64,000 bases of DNA from Xiphydria camelus (taxonomy: Eukaryota; Arthropoda; Insecta; Hymenoptera; Xiphydriidae). The stretch is taken from the NCBI GenBank assembly GCA_963678675.1, contig OY783197.1, positions 14,233,813 to 14,297,812 of the forward strand, read 5' to 3'. Position numbers and translations under genes: made by a program. Of the stretch, positions 63,959-64,000 are shown piece by piece (the stretch's first letter is position 1; each line of letters opens with the position of its first letter). The notes under the pieces were generated by a model. It was not told the origin of the DNA. It made no database searches and saw only the letters and a program-made list of their open reading frames with translations.

Positions 63959-64000
63959 CTATATGCAGATGAAAATACTTTAGACATGGGCATAAAAAAT
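63959..64000 (-). other. Upstream intron or exon extension at window edge
   Basis: The frame of the exon stays open upstream (MPMSKVFSSAYR), so an exon extension cannot be excluded, but the TATTTTCATCTGCATATAG string fits an acceptor. Confidence 0.4.

Overview
The window looks like AT-rich insect intronic DNA, most likely hymenopteran (ant-like). The evidence is one host gene cut into short exons by multi-kilobase introns, plus an arthropod-type transposon load: IS630/Tc1/mariner of several subgroups, Harbinger, Transib, piggyBac MITEs, Helitron, a LINE and a solo LTR. There are no bacterial features. The species call is inference.

The only host gene I can support is on the minus strand and runs past both ends of the window. 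It is an M1-family (aminopeptidase N-like) protein. Exons seen in transcription order are 63958-63808, a tentative 36278-36207, 33358-33238, 31299-31116 and 8840-8630. Splice sites and reading phases join across the last three. In the first exon the zinc-binding HExxH...E site has become YELIY...K, so the product is probably a non-catalytic pseudo-peptidase. Everything else in the window is intron.

Layout. 1-8.6 kb: two large dispersed repeat families (A and B here), two decayed IS630-like elements, a diverged inverted duplication around a 30-bp minisatellite, a 1.27-kb foldback, and a TA-flanked element with a pipsqueak-type HTH. 9-17.4 kb: Helitron tail, mariner fragments, and a Harbinger element holding a MITE and a Transib. 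17.4-21.5 kb: THAP fragment, then a Tc1-like element split by a LINE, 5S-derived DNA and MITEs. 21.9-28.8 kb: two inverted copies of a transposon with a SWIM-like zinc finger, with a solo LTR between them. 30-37 kb: host exons, piggyBac MITEs and repeats. 37.6 kb: a 200-bp gap. 38-55.5 kb: further copies of families A, B, R3 and R4 carrying nested MITEs. 55.5-62 kb: a Harbinger MITE and a 2.9-kb element coding for a CXC-type protein. 62-64 kb: intron and the first exon.

Most points of interest are structural: an array of five hairpins with compensatory stems in the LTR, Transib ends that read like a 23-spacer RAG signal, and several filled/empty insertion sites that can be compared inside this one window. 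All family assignments come from reading motifs; no database search was run.
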